Source of the DNA: Elymus sibiricus
Lineage: Eukaryota; Streptophyta; Magnoliopsida; Poales; Poaceae
Assembly (NCBI GenBank): GCA_039707655.1
Contig: CM077676.1
Span: 239,276,866-239,340,865 of the forward strand
Length of the DNA: 64,000 nt
Direction: 5' to 3'
Shown here: in pieces, positions 23,604 through 35,560 of the stretch
Numbering within the stretch: position 1 is the first letter of the stretch
Layout of the letters: every line of letters begins with the position of its first letter
Position numbers and translations under genes: made by a program
The notes under the pieces: generated by a model
Seen by the model: only the letters and a program-made list of their open reading frames with translations
Databases searched by the model: none
What the model was told of the DNA's origin: nothing

Positions 23604-24038
23604 CTCCCTCCGTCCAGGTGTATAAGTCACCTAAGGTGGAGCAGCGCGACCCGGTGGCTGCGGATTGGAGGAGGCGAAAGAGTCGGACCGAGAATTCTTC
23701 CAATCACCGCGCTAGTTTTTTTCCTCCTAAACCGAATGAAAATTAGCAATGAATCCATAATTAATAGGGCTGCCGTTTCAGCCAACCCATGCAGGCCCAC
23801 TTACGTGCATGCAAACCAGGGTCAATCCCTCCCCTAATCAACGTGTTCCTTCTCTGCATGCATAGGTCGCTATTTCTCTCCCGCATTTCTTCCTCCCTGT
23901 GCGTGGTTTGGCCAAAATTTTCGCTCGCTAATGAACGAGGTAGTGAGAGGAACGAGGACGGAATTTAATGCATTGCGCCTAAGCATTTTGGGAATATCTG
24001 ATTTTCGCAAGGTGACTTATACACCTGGACAGAGGGAG
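23604..24038. mobile_element. Stowaway-type (Tc1/Mariner) MITE, 435 bp
   Basis: A 29-bp terminal inverted repeat starts CTCCCTCCGTCCAGGTGTAT at 23604 and is matched on the right end with one mismatch. A TA precedes the left end; the right flank is AA instead of TA. It interrupts one copy of the promoter-like module right after GACATGTGG. No transposase is encoded. Confidence 0.85.
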
Positions 24039-24193
24039 AAACCACATGTGATCAAACCAAACTCAGCCATCCAACCGCTGACACCTAATTTTGTTCATAC
24101 AGTATGTTTATGAGGCCTCTATATTTATTAAATATAAATATGTTTTTACACAGCAAAAGATCCCTAAAAACAACAACATAAAGAAAAACTATC

Positions 24194-25019
24194 ACTTCTT
24201 GCGGAACGAGCCGGCCTCGTCGTCTTTGGCTGCCGGCGCGAACCAGCCGGAGCTGCCGACGTGTGTCTCCGCGGCGTGGTTGTCCTCGGCCTCCAGCTAC
24301 TCGTTCACACGGAGCGTGCGGGCGCTCTGCATGGACGCGAGCACTGCCTGGTTCACATCCACGACGATCGGTTCCGCCTGCTGGAGGGCCGTAATGGCAG
24401 TGGCATCCGTGCGCTCCGTGTTGATTTGAGACTCCGCTGTCCGGTTCAAGTCCACAATGTCCGGTTCCTCCTGCAGGAGGGCCTCGATGGCAGCGGCATC
24501 CGCGCGCTCTGCGTCGAGTTGAGCCTCCACCACCCGGTTCACAACCACGACATCTGGTTCCGCCTGCAGGAGGGCCTCGATGGCAGCAGCATCCACGTGC
24601 TCTGCGTCGAGTTGAGCCTCCACCGCCCGGTTCACGACCATGACATCCGGTTCCACCTGCAAGAGGGCCTTGATGGCAGCGGCATCTGCATGCTCTACGT
24701 CGAGTTGAGCCTCCGCTGCCCGGTGCTCCTTTAGGATCGCCAGGTTGAACTGCTGGTCCGCCTGCGCCATGGGGGACCCGGACGCCGGCACGAAGTCGAC
24801 GTCCATCGTCTCCTTCGCCGCGGGGGCCTTCTACGCCATGACCTTCGCCATGAATATTGGATCACCTTCCTCCTCGGAGCTCGGATCTAGAGGACTCAGG
24901 GATTGGCCCGCTGCAAAGTGAGCTTGGGAACGGATGTCTGTGGCACCTACCGCTGCCGCGATTTCTGCGCGGCGCTCTGGTGTCAACATCTTGTTGTACG
25001 TGATCTTGCTGCGCACCAT
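24194..25019 (-). pseudogene. Unrecognised protein with four 31-residue repeats
   Basis: I do not recognise this protein. Reading from the ATG at 25019 (MVRSKITYNKMLTPERRAEI), the frame runs to 24194, broken only by two TAG codons (near 24831 and 24297) that each fit a former Gln. The middle holds four tandem repeats of 31 residues (93 bp; marker GATGGCAG at 24392, 24486, 24579, 24672). The repeat pattern is xEAQLDxExxDAAAIxALLQ followed by xEPDVxxxNRx, predicted helical and acidic. The C-terminus is GWFAPAAKDDEAGSFRKK. There is no signal peptide or membrane segment. It sits downstream of a copy of the promoter-like module (25347). It may be a captured or duplicated gene fragment. Confidence 0.55.
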
Positions 25020-25760
25020 GGCTATCCGGCAAACTAGGGGACGGCTGATGTGGGCCAGGGGATCGAAAGGTGGGAGAATAGGCTGGGAGGTGTGGTTTTG
25101 GGGCAGTGGTGACCGGCCGGCAAGTAGCTGGCGTAGGCCAAGCAAAAAAGGTTCCGATGTGAATAGTGGTACCAGTGACGACTAGTCAATCGGTTTTGAC
25201 TGTGCGGAGTTTGGAAAGCCGGACAGCTGGAGCTTGGAGAGTTGTGGGGTGGGATGGGACCAAAGTTTCGGAGTTTGACATGTCAGACGTCCGGACCTCC
25301 CCACCGGTCGATCTGTGGGATTTGTTTTTTTAGATGCTGTAGGTGGGATTTGTATCGATGGATTGCTCCAAGCAGCAAAACCAAGTGTTACATACGCAAT
25401 AGGAGTACTCGAAGTATGGAAGTTCAAAGGAACGGACGGGGTACATCACACTTGTCGCGTTCGCGTTGCACCTCGGCACGGTCGGTCCGGCACATCGCTC
25501 ACCGAATGGAACACGCTTCGTCTTGCGTTTTTGCTCAATTGTGGGACCGTAGTTAAGAGCAAACCGACGGTAGGCAAACTTTCCCCCTCCCCCGCCCGCG
25601 TCGGCTGAATTTAGAAGAGAGAGACGAGTGATGTAAAAAAATACACTAGAAGAGAGAGACGAGGAGGGAGAGATTGTAGCACGGATTCCAAGAAATTTGT
25701 TAAGAGTGTGAGGTGGGCCATGTGTTAATATAATAGGAGCACTCCATACTCTAGTGCAGA

Positions 25761-25995
25761 TGCCTCCGTCCTAGTTTATTGGTCCCCTTCATATTTTGTG
25801 TCAAATTTTGACCTTAGATTTAACTAAAATAATATTAATGCATATCACCAAAAATAATATCATTGGAAACTATGTTCAAATACGAATCGAACGATATACT
25901 TTTTGATGACATGCATTAATATGTTGTTAGTTAAAATTATGGTCAAAATTTGGCACAAAAAACAAAGGGGACCAAAAAACCAGGACGGAGGTAGT
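25761..25995. mobile_element. Stowaway-type MITE, about 235 bp
   Basis: The left end TGCCTCCGTCCTAGTTTATT and the right end, inverted, CTACCTCCGTCCTGGTTTTT continue into matching TTGGTCCCC and CAAATTTTGACC. AT-rich centre, TA next to the right end. No coding capacity. Confidence 0.8.
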
Positions 25996-25999
25996 ACTA

Positions 26000-27440
26000 G
26001 TACTAGTACTCCTACTGCTATTGGACTGACTAGACGTGGCGAAATCCTAGTAGCAAGCGCATGCACGAGAACAAGCATTCACGTGTTTGAATACAAACTG
26101 GAAACCATTTTCTGTTTGAATACAAATCTATGTACGTGCTTTACATATGATTTGCAAATGCTATGATCACCGGTTCAAATATTTGAATCCACTTTAGGTT
26201 GAATTCTAATATTTGAATCTTTTTTAGGTTGGATTCTAGTACCAAGTGTCTTCTTATGCATAATGTGTCTCACACACCCAACATAGAGTGTTGTCACGTT
26301 ATTTTCTTTGACGCACGCTCTCTCTGTATTACACACCCACTCGATCTCTCTCGGTTCCATCTCAGGGCCTCTCTCTCTCTCTCGCACACACACACACATA
26401 CCACCTCTCTTCCTCTTTGCGCATGTCACACATGATTGACCTCTTGAGGTATCGGGATTATATCTCACTCGTCAGGTCGCTCTTCGACACACGCCTAGGC
26501 CACTCTACCATGCATTAATTGTAACCAAGCCTTTCATCTATCTTTTTTAAGCATACATTCATCTTTCTCTCCGCCCCTCTCTAGATCGATCGATCTCCAG
26601 ACCCACCCTAGTCCTCTTTCAATCGATCTACAGCTAGAGGGTACATGACCGACTAGCGCACACACAAACACCCCCCCTCTCTCTCCTCCCCATGCGATCA
26701 TTTATGTCATAGACGCACACCAAAACCTTGATTTCCATGCACGACACACACTCGATCTCTCAACATCTATCGATCTCGTCAAGATGTGTCAGGTCATGAA
26801 CCGAAGGGGTTGTCACTACTAAGATGGGGAGTGACACGTAGTCGAGGCAATGCGAAACTTTAAATGAACCGTTTGTATGTATGCATGTCGGACAAACAAC
26901 TTTGGACAAACTGGCACACCGTTGAACTATAACATAAATACAGGGTCTAGGCCCACATGTGAATGACACTCGGCGGAATGTTCAGATGAGGAATGCGGGA
27001 GGATGGAGTCGATCGGAGGGCGGCATGCATGATCAATGGAGAAGAGGGTTGGAGGGGAATGACAAAGAAGCAAAGCCCATGATTATGTTTGGACGGCTCA
27101 CAAAACCGACCTAGGTAACTATTTTTCCAAGCAACTTACATAGTATAGTTACTACAGCCGAAACATGGTAAGTTGGACCCCCTAAATGCGGGCACGGACC
27201 GGGCACACCTCAATTATTCCTTCAAACAGCCGGACACCTCAATTAGCACACCTCAAATACATACAAAGACAGGCAACACACATTGTCTGGCTACTTAATC
27301 AAGTGTTACGTTTCACGAGTTGAAAAGGAAAGGGCGGTACACTTATTATAATGGTACATATGCTAGTATGAATAACTATTGTTCATGTGGGCTACTAGGC
27401 TGGCTATAGGTGAGGTGCCACCTTCATATATGCTTTCAGT
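26000..27440. other. Intergenic DNA with CT/CA microsatellite
   Basis: No gene seen. A CTCTCTCTCTC-GCACACACACA tract lies at 26330-26410, and AT-rich repeat-field pieces lie at 26145-26290. A run of CTAGATCGATCGATC occurs near 26580-26600. Confidence 0.5.
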
Positions 27441-27891
27441 GTTACGCTCTACAAGTGTTATGGTTTACAAGTTCGAAATGAAAAGGCGGTGCACTGACAG
27501 CACCCCAGTCGCGTTCACGTCGCACCCCCAGACGGTCAGTTCGGCATGCTTCTGACCCAAGGGAACGCGGGTCATATTGCTTTGTCATTGACATGTGGGA
27601 TCTCATGTGAGCAAAGGGTATCTGCAACATTGCCACGCCCGCAGCTGACTACCCTGGCCCACAAAAAACCCTCGTCCCTCGCCCGCGTGCGTCCCCCCCC
27701 CCCGGCGCCAGCTGCCCGCATTGATGCCGTCCGTCCATGCCATTAAGCAGGCTCACCGCCCGAGGAACGAACTCCGGCGACTCATTGATGCACCCGGATG
27801 CTTGGCTTCACTGATATGCGCTACTTAAAGGCGGCAACACCTAGCTAAACTCCACACCAGAGCACATCCTCCTCCCTGGCACCACATCACC

Positions 27892-28264
27892 ATGATCGCA
27901 AGCAGGAACGCTCTGTGGGAGAGCTTGTCTTCGGAGATGATGCTCGAGGTCGCCGCCCTTGCTCAACCCGCCATTCGCAACGCAATGCCGACGTAGCGGG
28001 CCGCGGATGCGGCCTCACAAGCGCCAGGCGGCCGAGGACAAGAGCACCGCCAGCCGCGCGTCCTACACGCCACCGTCCAACGTTCGGGGGCGCATATGGT
28101 TGGTGAACAGCGACGGACCGTCCATGTCCATCATCGACCTCATGTCCACCGGCACTGCCGAGGTTGCGGACTCCACCGTGGATGAGTATGGCATGGGAGG
28201 CAGCAGGGCATGGTGTCCCAAGTGGGCCGGTCCATCTCCCGTCTTCTACTCTTCCTCGCCGTAG
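27892..28264 (+). pseudogene. Unrecognised small protein gene, degraded
   Basis: I do not recognise the product. A plausible promoter precedes it: a module copy (27455-27700), then GCTACTTAAAG about 65 bp before the ATG. Translation from 27892 reads MIASRNALWESLSSEMMLEV and meets a TAG at 27993, then shifts frame. A second frame continues to 28264 with MRPHKRQAAEDKSTASRASY, GRIWLVNSDGPSMSIIDLMS, ending PSPVFYSSSP. The composition looks like a soluble plant protein rather than a transposon enzyme. The stop plus frameshift make it a pseudogene or a mis-sequenced short gene. Confidence 0.4.
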
Positions 28265-28484
28265 ACCGCACCTTCACTTCATGGGTCTTGAACCCCGCTG
28301 CCATTAATGGAGACGGCAGATGGGGGACGTGGTCGCCGATGCGGAATACAAAGGAAAGTGGACGTCGGCCATCACCATAGGATAGGTTTATGGTCGGGTT
28401 TCTTTTCTTTTTTTGTCCTAAAAGTTTGAAATGTAACGAAAATCTACCGTGTTTGCATGAATCTCGTCCGGTTATATGAACTTT

Positions 28485-28645
28485 CACAATAAAAAGATAT
28501 ATTGTATGAAAATATATTTAATGATGATTCTAATCGTATTTACTTGGTATTGTGGTTGTCACTGTTTTTGTATGTATAAACTTGGTCAAAGTTTAGAAAG
28601 TTTGACCCGAGTCAAAGCTAATATGCGAAGTAAATAAAAACAGAG
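28485..28645. mobile_element. Right half of a Stowaway-type MITE
   Basis: AACTTGGTCAAAGTTTAGAA, then GTTTGACCC, and AATATGCGAAGTAAATAAAA before CAGAGGG match the 3' half of a common grass Stowaway family. The matching left end is not present, so it is truncated. Confidence 0.6.
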
Positions 28646-30719
28646 GGTTTACATACACAATTTCTCTTAGGCCCCCCAAAAGTACGTCCACTACACATTC
28701 ACGCATTTCACGTCTTTCTCTCGCTCTGTCTGTCAAACCAACTAAGCCAAACTCCCAGCATATCGCGCGGGAAAAGACCCGCCCGCGCCGTTTTAGTCAG
28801 GATTTGTATCGATGGATCGCGCGAAGCACCAAAACCAAGCATTACGCTCTACAAGTTCAAAAAGAAAAGGTGGTACACTTACAGCACGCCTATCGCGGCC
28901 GCATTGCACCCCTCACATGGTCGGTCCTACACACCGCTCACCCAAAGGGAACGCGCTTCGGCTTGCCTCTTCACTGACACATGGGACCGCAATTGGAGAA
29001 ACCGACCATGCGCCAAACTCCCCCGCCCACCGCACGAAAATTCCCCCCAAATCACAAATTCAACTCCCCTTCGGCCAACTAGCCAATAATTTTACCCAAA
29101 CCCCCCTCCCCCCGCCCCACTCCACTCCATTCGCTCCGCCAAAGTAGCCTTCCCCGCTGCGCTGATACGTTGGCGCCGCGGTCCTTCGAGGGGATGCATG
29201 TGGCGCCCTACCTGAATACCACTGTAGTCAGATGGTCGCCGCACACACCAGCCCAGGAAAATCACTCTGGCATGCGCTTTTACAACAAGTATCGTGAACA
29301 CAGGCATTTCTATTAATGGATATATAAGTCTTACATGATGTTTTACAAGGGTGATGGCAGCGGAAAAACTCTATCTAAGGCAGCATAGTCTTGGTGCGGC
29401 TCCAATCCACAGGGACTTGACTGGGTTACTCTTCTAGCCTACGAACACTCCAGCTCCTCGCTAGTGGACGTCGGATCCTCAGGTGAACCTGGCCACATTG
29501 AAGGCCGCTGAGTAATTTTGAATGTACTCGCAAGCAAACCAAACCAACATATACACCAGGCAAAGCAATCCATGGCATTCAAGCATGCACTTGTTATCTT
29601 AACAGTATTAACTATCACATTATGGCAGGATTATCTAGCAAGATTACTCATCTAGCAGCATTAATCATCATGTCATAGCAGGATTATCTAGTAAGATAAC
29701 TACTGGAGTAAATACAGTAAGGTAAAGTATATCAAGTAATTAATACATACTCCGAATATTCTCATGATCCAAATCCGATCCCAATCTTTACGGTCATTTG
29801 ACCGCTCATCTCATAGCCATCGCTTGGCTAACATTCATACCTCTGACATCATCCGATGCCCATGCACCTTTGCTGCAAGTCTGTCCCAGCTTACCCCTCT
29901 CTGGTTTATTCTTAGCAATAACATTATATAGTTTATTCCTCCAGACTCGACACAGACCAAATAGTGTGACCTACTACGAATGGTGTCCCATGACTGAGGA
30001 CGCGGCTATTCGAATAGATTTACACTCTGCAGAGGTTGCGCACTTTACCCACACTATGGAGCTCCTGGCCTCGTACTCCCATTCGGGTGGACCGGTGCTG
30101 CTCCAACAAGTTAGTCTATTGCCCGACACTCTTACGGTCCCACCGACAATCATCCCCCTTCTGGGTCATGCCCTGGGTGCCCCTGTGTCACTCCTGACAC
30201 CTGCCACCATCATGGCCAAACAAAACTGTCCCAAACGGGGACCGCGCGCAAATAACCTGGGCTCACAAGGTTATCGCCGCCTACTGGGCCAGGGTAGCAC
30301 GCACGCATAACCTCCCCTCTTTGGAGGTACCGACAAGAGGCAAGACAATAGACCAAGCTAGGGCCTTCCCATAAGGGCAAATGTGGATGCACTGATGAGC
30401 TCGGTTCGGTGGCACTATGACTCGATCCAGCCGACGGAGGAGGTTGTCATTATTAAGTCACATTCTTTAACATTACAATAATAGTAACAATGCCTGATGT
30501 AACTATTATGAAAACATAACAACCTATCTCCATATAATATCGCAATGAGTCATTAGAGAAACAATATTTAAATGGCAAGTTTATCACTTTACAAGTTCTA
30601 GCTGTAAGTTATGACCATCTGAATCCTTGCATGAAACCGGCAAGTAAACCAGTAGCCACCAAAATGGTCTTTACAACTCAGATCTGGGACGTTTCCGGAA
30701 TAACTCAACCCCGGCTCAA

Positions 30720-30985
30720 GACGGCTAAACAGCAGCTCAGTGCATGAGACGGTGTTGATAAAAAGAGTGTAGCGGCTCCCTAAGATGGCCGAAGAACAGC
30801 TCAGAGCATGGGGTCACCGCTACAAAAAGAAACTCAACAGTTGCCCGAGACGGCCGAAAAGCAGCTCAAAACACGGGACAGTTGTTGAAAAGAGAAACAT
30901 AAAGTCGGCATCCACCCCGGACGGCCGAAAGCAGCTCAGAACACAGGCATGGTGCCGTCACCAAAGAAAGGCAGGCAAGGGTTCA
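30720..30985. repeat. Four-copy tandem repeat of about 64-71 bp in the solo LTR
   Basis: Units start at 30720, 30784, 30849 and 30920, each with GAxGGCCGAAxAxCAGCTCA and xACAxGGGxCxGTxxTxxAAA. Direct tandem repeats in U3/R of long LTRs are common. Confidence 0.7.
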
Positions 30986-32076
30986 TTAACGTCACATACA
31001 GCTCACCACTACACATACGGGCATAAGTATATTAATTTAAACACGCAAGAATAGCATAGAGCAATGCTTTAGGGCATATATCAGATGGTCGGCTTGCCTG
31101 GGGGTGAAGGAATACTCCGGGAAGAAGTGCGATCACCTCGCGGAAAAATTCGTCGGAAAGGTTTCTCTCACGGAGGTGCTGAATATAGGGCAGGGGCAAA
31201 ATGGTCATTTTCAAAAAGTGTCAACCTCATGAAAATGAAACCATCGGAACGGGCTCGATGAACTGAGAAAGTGGGCTTTGGAATCACCTGATTCGGAGTT
31301 GCGAGCAAAAAGATATGAGTGTTTGACTTCCAGCGACCTATTTGTAAAGAAAATATTTACCACCGGGTCCTTGACAGCACAGCTGCTAGCGCCTTCTCTG
31401 GAAATATGTTTTGCAGTAGAGAAAATGTATTCAGGCCAAATTGCGCTTTCTCCGAATGAAAGCGTATAACGCTCTAATACGCTTTCAGTCAACCGAAAGC
31501 GTAACCGCGTGGGTGCGTGTCCACTTATCCGACGTGGCGGGGGTGGGGCCCAACTGCTGTCGCTGACTGGTGGGTCCCACACCGCCTTCTCTCTCCTCCC
31601 TTCTCCTCTTCTTCCTTCCCCCGACGGAACAGAGGAGAGGCGAGGCCGGGCGCGTGCCGGCGATGACTCCCGGCGGCACAGGCCACCTCCGGCCGAGGTC
31701 CGGCCACCGGCGTGACCGGGGCGACGAGACGCATCCATCCAGGTAGGACGCGGTCTTCGAGGAGGGCGGCCGCGAGCGCACCTTCAGCCACGGCGGACGG
31801 CAACTTCGGGCGACGGGCAGCTCGGGGCTACGGCGATGGAGGGGTGAGAAGGGGCTCAGGCAGGGCTTCGCCGTGGCCGCGGGTGTCCTCTGGTGGGAAA
31901 AGAGGGGAAGGGGAGCTCCGGCTCACTCGAATTCGAGTGGAGACCGTAGCGGCCATGGCGACCAGAAGCAGAGAGGGGGGGCTCCGGGAATCGAACTGCG
32001 ATGTCTGGAGGGAGCTAGGAGGGAGAGGGAGGGCTGCTGGGTGGTGTGGGTGCTCGGGGAGGGGCTCGGCCGCGGC

Positions 32077-32083
32077 TTTTATA
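32077..32083 (-). promoter_or_regulatory. TATA box of the solo LTR
   Basis: TATAAAA on the minus strand, about 1.67 kb from the LTR start, followed by a C-rich leader. Confidence 0.5.
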
Positions 32084-33755
32084 GCCGGCCAGCGAAGGGG
32101 GATAAGCACGGCCGCCGTGGCACCCTTATCACCGCACTGGAGCTGGGAGGCGACGGCTCAGGCGGGTGGCTAGCGTCGCGGGGTGGCACGGGCAAGCAGT
32201 GGAGGCCAGCTAGGCTTCGGGAGAGCTCCGGCTTGGCTCCATGCGGCGGCGCTATGCGAGTACAGTGGCGTACAGCGGCGTTCGTCGTGGCGCGGCAAGG
32301 AAGAAACCGGAGGGGAAAGCTGCGGGAGAGGGGTACGTGGACGGCTGGGGAGCTAGCCGGCACGCGGGGACAAGCCATGGCCAGCTGAAGCTAGCTGTTC
32401 GAGGCGACCAGACACGTTCAGTGCCCAGAGCGCCGTTCTAGCGTGACCGCTGCGTGGTCACCACGCCATAACACACTCTGGTGCAAGCATCGATGACTAG
32501 GCTTGTCAAAAAGATGGATCAGAGATCCATGAGATGACCTGAGGAGGTTTGGACTGAAGAGGAGGCAAGAAATGACTGATTTGAGCTTGCATAGGTTCTA
32601 AACAGAAACTAGGATGGATCCTTGTGGAGAAATGGATGGAGGGTTCGAGCTGGTTCCTTGCCACAATGAAATGTGGAAGGAGTCAAAATTTGAAGTCATG
32701 TGGACCTAATTTGCATATACTTCCTTTGCAATGCAAACTTTGGTCCAGAAACTGGACTTGGAAGCTGTGCTCAGCTGGCTTGATGAAATGAGCTGAATTT
32801 TTGTGTGGGGTGATGATTTGGAGGTATGGAGGCACTGGTAAAATTTCATACTATTTGGACATACCAAAGTGGTACTTCCTTCACAGTGCTCCCTGTTGGA
32901 CAGAAAATAGATGGAATTTTTGAGAGAAAATGGCTAGATAAAATGATATGAGTTTTTGCATGCTCACATTATATGAGGAATGTGAGGTGCTGGATTAATT
33001 TCAAGAATTTTGAAGCAATATACCATATAGTTGCTTCACAACCTCAAAATAAGTCCAGAAACTAGAATTGGATGATGCTCTCAAACTTTGAACTGTGGAA
33101 CTTGGGTTCTTGATGGAAATGGTAAAGATATGAATAGGATAAGATCCACAAATTATTTGGGATTTTTTCCTGGCTACCAAAATGGTAGTTCCTTTGGAAA
33201 GTGCCCAAAATTCAATATTGGCTTTAAATAGGAAAATGCAATTTGCCTTATTTAATTATGGTCAATATTTTTATTAGAGCTCAATATGATCACAAAGAAT
33301 GTTTCCACAAGTTTTCATGAACTTTGGAGATGGATAGATATTTTCCTGGATTTAATTTCTTTAAACAGCAGAAAAAGGAATTAATTTTAAATGAAAAATA
33401 TTGCAAATGACTTAGCAATATTTTTGCATATCCAGAGTTTACAGAGATAGGATGATCACTGGGAAAAGTTTGGGAGGCAACAGATCAAAGGAAATTGGGG
33501 TTCCTTTGTAACTACCAGAATTAGGGTTTCCCTTCCGGTAACTCGGAAGGTAGGGTTTCGGTGGCAAAGTCCTGAGAAAATATCTTGGGTGGCCAAGTTG
33601 GGTTGGAGGGAATCTTTGGTCTGATAGGAAAGGTAAAGCTATATGACCATCTTCATATACCCAAGAGCGAGAGAAAATCCGATAACACCGAAAAAAAGAC
33701 GGGAATCAAATCCCGCGAAGGAAAAAAAACAAGGAGCGAAAACCAGGGTGTCACA

Positions 33756-34414
33756 ACGCATGGCGATCCTCTCTCTCCCACAGTACGCTCTCGTGAACTG
33801 CCGTCCTCCAGCCATGCCGCCATCGCTGGCGATGTTCTTGTGGAGATGCACGACGGTCAGCTTCTCCCACGGTACGCGCATTCTAGACTGAGGCCCCATG
33901 CATGTCGGAGTAGCGCTGGATGTTAGCTGATAGACGCTGTTAATCTCACTTCTTGCTGAAATATTTTACACTCAATATGCTCTTAAAAAGCTACCTTGCC
34001 TTGTTCTGCACTCAATCTGCTTTGCTGAGATGGCATGCCATGCTTGATTAGTTGCTAAAATATCCTGCCATATTTTAGGACCATGTATGTATTGTGAAGT
34101 AGATTGCTATGGTCTAGTAGCCAATCTGTTAGGTGAAATAGCTCAACACCATTTTACACTCAATCTTTGTTGCTGAGATGGCCTTTGATGGCTGTGTGCT
34201 CGGCCTCATTGATTGCTGAAATAGCCTGCCAAAATTTAGCACTCAATCTGTTTGCTGAATTAGCTTTACATATATTTCGTTACTTAGATCTGCTTGTCCA
34301 AATATCTTGCCATAGCTTTAGACATCGACCAAGGTATTTTTTCTGGACTTTATAAAAAACATATATGTTTTTCCTGTAATATCTAGTAGAAGAACTAATT
34401 TGTATGTCTGACAG
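33756..34414 (+). other. 5' leader and intron of CACTA-1 TNP2 gene
   Basis: After a C-rich exon-like stretch (33760-33900), an AT-rich intron contains loosely repeated CACTCAATCTGxTTTGCTGA motifs (about 33960, 34005, 34155, 34230). It ends at GTCTGACAG just before the ATG at 34415. Joining across the solo LTR, the upstream leader would continue in 29050-29198. Confidence 0.45.
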
Positions 34415-35168
34415 ATGTACATGACTTGGATAACTTCTGCTCGACGATTCTCCCCTGCATATGTCGAGGGGGTTAAAAACTTCATGAACTTTATCAGAGC
34501 TGAGTACGGTGGTCCGAAAGCAGATGTGCGCTGCCCGTGTAGCAGTTGTATGAATTTAGTTTCAAGACCCCAGTCAACTGTGCAAAATCATCTACACTTG
34601 TATGGGATGTCAGTCACATATACTAGGTGGGTTCATCATGGTGAAGCTGTGAACGTCAATGTCACTAACTATGTGGAAGCAGCAGATCACCATCTTGATC
34701 TGCCTGATGCTCGGGAGGAAGAGGAGGAGGAGGAGGAGGTGGCGGCGGATCTAGTGATTTTGACCAAGATTGAAACAATGCTAAGAAATGCTCGCGCATT
34801 TCGAGAACTTACACCTGTACAAGAAAAATGGTGGGCCAGCATGTTGGAGCAATGCAACGTGGCAGTCACCGCAGGTTGTAAGCTGTCAGTATTCTCAGCT
34901 ATGGTCAGCTTTCTTTAGGTGAAGACATCTCAGTGGATAACCAACAAATCATTTGATGCGATGATGGCTGCTTTCCGCGATTGTTACCCAGCTGTGTCAG
35001 AGCTGCCACACACCTACAGTAAAATGAAGAATTTCCTCCGTGCGGTTGGAATTGGATATGATATGATCCATGTTTGCGAGAATAATTGTGTTATGTTTCG
35101 GAAGGATTATGCCATAAGTGAATGCCCAAAATGCAAATCATCAAGATAGAAAGATGGTGATGCTGTGA
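34415..35168 (+). pseudogene. CACTA-1 TNP2 transposase, N-terminal part
   Basis: Starts at the ATG after an intron acceptor. It has the transposase-associated domain (FSPAYVEGVKNFMNFI, VRCPCSSCMN, HLHLYGMSVTYTRWVHHGE), an acidic EEEEEEEE tract, and a segment with KMKNFLRAVGIGYDMIHVCE, NNCVMFRKDY and CPKCKSSR that leads into Transposase_21. A TAG at 34916 (fits Gln) and another after SSR at 35147 interrupt the frame. The exon is split at codon level by CACTA-2: the flank reads GATGCTGTGA, and the reading resumes after 43633 so that the host codons join without loss. TNP2-type transposases cut and join CACTA ends. Confidence 0.85.
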
Positions 35169-35560
35169 CACTACTAGGGAAAACCTTATAGGCGGAGGCT
35201 TAACAGTAGCGCGGGTCAGAGGTATGCGCTACTGCTACTTTCCAGTAGCGCGGGTAGAAAATACGCGCTACTGCTAAGAGGATAGCAGTAGCGCGGTGGT
35301 ACCAAACGGCGTTGCTGCTAAGTGGGCCCCACGGTACCCACCAGGCTACGTATAGTAGCAACGCGGCGTGAAGGACACGCGCTACTGCTAAGAGGACAGC
35401 AGTAGCGCGGGTTACAGAACTGCCGCTGCAACTACGGTTGCACTGTCCCACCTGGTGGGCCCCACTTAGCAGTAGCGCGGTCTACAGACCCGCGCTACTG
35501 GTAGTGCACTTAGCAGTAGCGCCTGTCACGAACCCGTGCTACTGCTAAGGCGCAGCAGCC
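35169..35560. repeat. Left subterminal repeats of CACTA-2
   Basis: About a dozen units of AGCAGTAGCGCGGGT and its complement, often paired as short hairpins around ACCCGCGCTACTGC. In En/Spm such arrays bind the TNPA-like protein. Confidence 0.9.

Larger units (their letters stand above)
22100..29050 (+). repeat. Dispersed promoter-like module, at least six degenerate copies
   Basis: A module of about 250-300 bp recurs. It begins GATTTGTATCGATGGATCGC (22232, 23371, 25347, 28801), continues AACCAAGTGTTACG...TACAAGTTC..AATGAAAAGG and a GTCGCG.TCGCA stretch. It then has CCCAAGGGAACGCG and TTGACATGTGGGAC, and ends in a C-rich part. Further partial copies lie at about 22620-22800, 23100-23370 and 27455-27700. 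The 27455 copy ends just upstream of the degraded gene at 27892, and the 25347 copy lies upstream of the minus-strand gene at 25019, which suggests these are duplicated gene 5' regions. All are interspersed with MITEs and microsatellites. Confidence 0.6.
29199..33755 (-). repeat. Solo LTR, 4557 bp, Ty3/gypsy type
   Basis: On the minus strand it begins TGTGACACCCTGG at 33755 and ends GGGCGCCACA at 29199. A 5-bp flank reads ATGCA on the left (29194-29198) and ACGCA on the right (33756-33760), a target duplication with one change. No PBS or coding region adjoins either end, so it is a solo LTR. Inside are a TATAAAA box and a tandem repeat (30720-30985). Its last 600 bp resemble U5 regions of Triticeae gypsy elements (CCTGTGGATTGGAGCCGCAC; ATCACCCTTGTAAAACATCA). 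LTRs above 4 kb occur in a few Triticeae families such as Sukkula; I cannot assign the family. It lies in the 5' region of the CACTA-1 gene. Confidence 0.65.

Noticed and set aside
31712..32388. GC-rich open frames around 31.5-32.4 kb as exons
   Set aside because: They overlap the U3/R promoter zone of the solo LTR, run on both strands and show no domain.
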